64,000 bases of DNA from Otis tarda (taxonomy: Eukaryota > Chordata > Aves > Otidiformes > Otididae), in NCBI GenBank assembly GCA_026413225.1, contig CM048552.1:200459553-200523552 (forward strand). The letters run 5' to 3'. This document shows, in pieces, positions 62,393 to 64,000 of this stretch. The first letter of the stretch is position 1. Each line of letters opens with the position of its first letter. The notes under the pieces were generated by a model, which saw only the letters and a program-made list of their open reading frames with translations, ran no database searches and had not been told where the DNA came from. The translations under genes and the position numbers were made by a program.

Positions 62393-64000
62393 TATGGGAT
62401 CCTGTATATAATTCACAAAATCTGAAATCCATTTTTTACTATCAATGCAGAAACATCTTTGCTGAGCTGAGTATCCCTTGTAGTTTATGGCTGCAGCTGC
62501 ACTGTCATAGGGACTTAAGTCTCAGCTGTCAAAAACAGCAAACAGATAGAAAACTTCACTGTAAAAAAATTGTTCTGAATATTAAAATTCTTCCTCATCA
62601 GGTATATAAGCATAGATATTATGCTGTTTATGAGTCTCAGTAAGCAATGCTATACCATTAAAAATGGCATTATTCAAGAGAATGTATTTTCTGGACTGGA
62701 AAGTGCAGAAAAGGACTGAAAAAATTTTCCAGCTAAAGCTATTTGGAAAAGTTTCAATAGACTTGTTTTCCAAATAAATCTGGAAATTTCTGAATCAAAT
62801 GATGTTAATTTTTTTTTTTCAAAATTGTGTTTTGAACACAAAATCTCAAATTGTTGCCTTTTGACATTAGTAGCTAATTCACATTCCATAGGACTGGAAA
62901 ATAAGATAAAAGATTTATTGCAGAATCTTGTCATCCTATAGTGTCAGGGAAATCACATAGGATATATTAAGTAATTTCACATACGTGTAAGAACGGCGTC
63001 AAATTCTGAGCCTCTGATCTTTACTCTGGAACAGATGTTATGTTGATACATTCAGCAGTATACAGTAGACACCTATGGACTGGTCAGTTGAATCATTCAC
63101 TAGGTTTTAGTTCCATTTTCATAGATTTTAGAGCAACGTATTTCCATTTTTACCAGTGAAGCAATATTTCATAAAAAGCCTGCAGATGTTTTTGTACTAT
63201 TTGTGTAAATAATATATTATTATAAAATTAAAAAAATACTGTAATATAATATCTTTTCTACATAAGTAATTTACAGATTATCTTATTTCATTTAGATCTG
63301 AAGCAAATTCATACCTTAAAATTTAAAAATCCTTCAAGAAGTGGGAATTCCATCTACTGTGCAACTCTAGAAGCAAGTAAGTGGCTATGCTAAAGAGCTA
63401 AGTCACCTTGAAAACAAAAATTTACAGAAGTCATGAGAAGAACAAGGTGTTTTGCCTATAGAATATGTCACTTGCTATAGAATATGGTATCCTCCAGGTG
63501 TTGCTCAGTGCTGAGTATTATCAGAAAAAAAATATTTTTCCCCATCTCCCACATTAATTTTGCAAAAAGAATCCAGCCTTTTCTCCATTGCTGCTCTGCT
63601 ACAACTATTAGTGTTAATAGGTAATACTTGATAACAGGGCAGGCTATATAAAGCTCTTAGAATTACACAGTACCAATGAATGACAATGATCCAAAAGCAG
63701 GTGGTACCACAACCCAAGCACAGATGATCACTGTTTTGCCATTACTAAATAACTACAGAAGAAGGGGAATCACTGTACAGAAAACAGGCTTAATGTGGCA
63801 CTGGGCTTTTCAGGGAGACAGCTCTAAGGAGATACTGCACCAGTGTGCTGGGTTACTCTAAGGGGGAACCTGCTATTTTATTTAAGAGGAATGGTGGCAA
63901 TAGAAGACATTCATGCATGATGATAGAGCAAATAAACCTGTTTGTGTCTAATGTAATGGAAAATTTGAGAATTATTCCTGCGTGTGAATATGTATGCAAA
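62393..64000. other. unique AT-rich non-coding DNA
   Basis: No gene or transposon recognised to the end of the window. Open frames are all under about 110 codons and without motifs. Confidence 0.6.

Noticed and set aside
1..64000. CRISPR array, tRNA/rRNA genes, bacterial-type operons or a defence system
   Set aside because: None seen. Repeats are CR1 and microsatellites, base composition and elements are those of a bird chromosome, and small open frames are scattered without order.

Overview
This is a non-coding stretch of a bird genome. Almost every recognisable feature is a dead copy of the CR1 LINE retrotransposon. Several copies end in the CR1 3' hallmark, tandem ATTCTATGA units with no poly(A) tail. 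The translated remnants carry CR1 ORF2 endonuclease and reverse-transcriptase (RT) motifs. The background is AT-rich with many homopolymer tracts. I found no intact host gene, no tRNA or rRNA, and nothing bacterial, viral-coding or CRISPR-like. By my boundaries CR1 covers about 11.5 kb (18%), which is high for a bird. Woodpecker and hornbill-type lineages are known for such CR1 loads, but the species cannot be proved from here.

Layout: 1-3.6 kb unique. 3.6-5.8 kb is an old antisense CR1 retaining endonuclease and linker but missing the RT core, and it is split by a younger sense CR1 tail. 5.8-18.95 kb is unique, with a 34-bp exact tandem duplication and one unexplained 207-codon open frame. 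18.95-20.17 kb is an old, twice-deleted sense CR1. 20.2-25.6 kb is unique. 25.65-27.17 kb is the best preserved RT in the window, antisense. 28.5-30.4 kb is a sense CR1 facing away from it, so the two form a large inverted repeat. 32.43-33.72 kb is a chimeric insertion. 35.65-36.8 kb is an antisense CR1 in which ORF1 is joined directly to the ORF2 C-terminus. 36.8-47.9 kb is mostly unique, with a probable LTR fragment near 46.0 kb and two short tandem duplications. Four more sense CR1 pieces lie at 47.9, 58.2, 59.9 and 61.7 kb, separated by unique DNA.

The most notable element is at 32.43-33.72 kb. A CpG-rich leader and the first ~24 codons of what looks like TECPR1, an autophagy-related beta-propeller gene, sit directly upstream of a 5'-truncated CR1 in the same sense orientation. 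This is what a template switch by the CR1 RT onto a cellular mRNA would leave, or a 5' transduction from a TECPR1-driven transcript. The 35.65 kb copy is the second most notable, because its internal junction falls exactly after an AG and may reflect splicing of CR1 RNA before insertion.

Nothing here forms a working gene set. The sequence is a record of successive CR1 insertions with truncation, nesting, internal deletion and chimerism.
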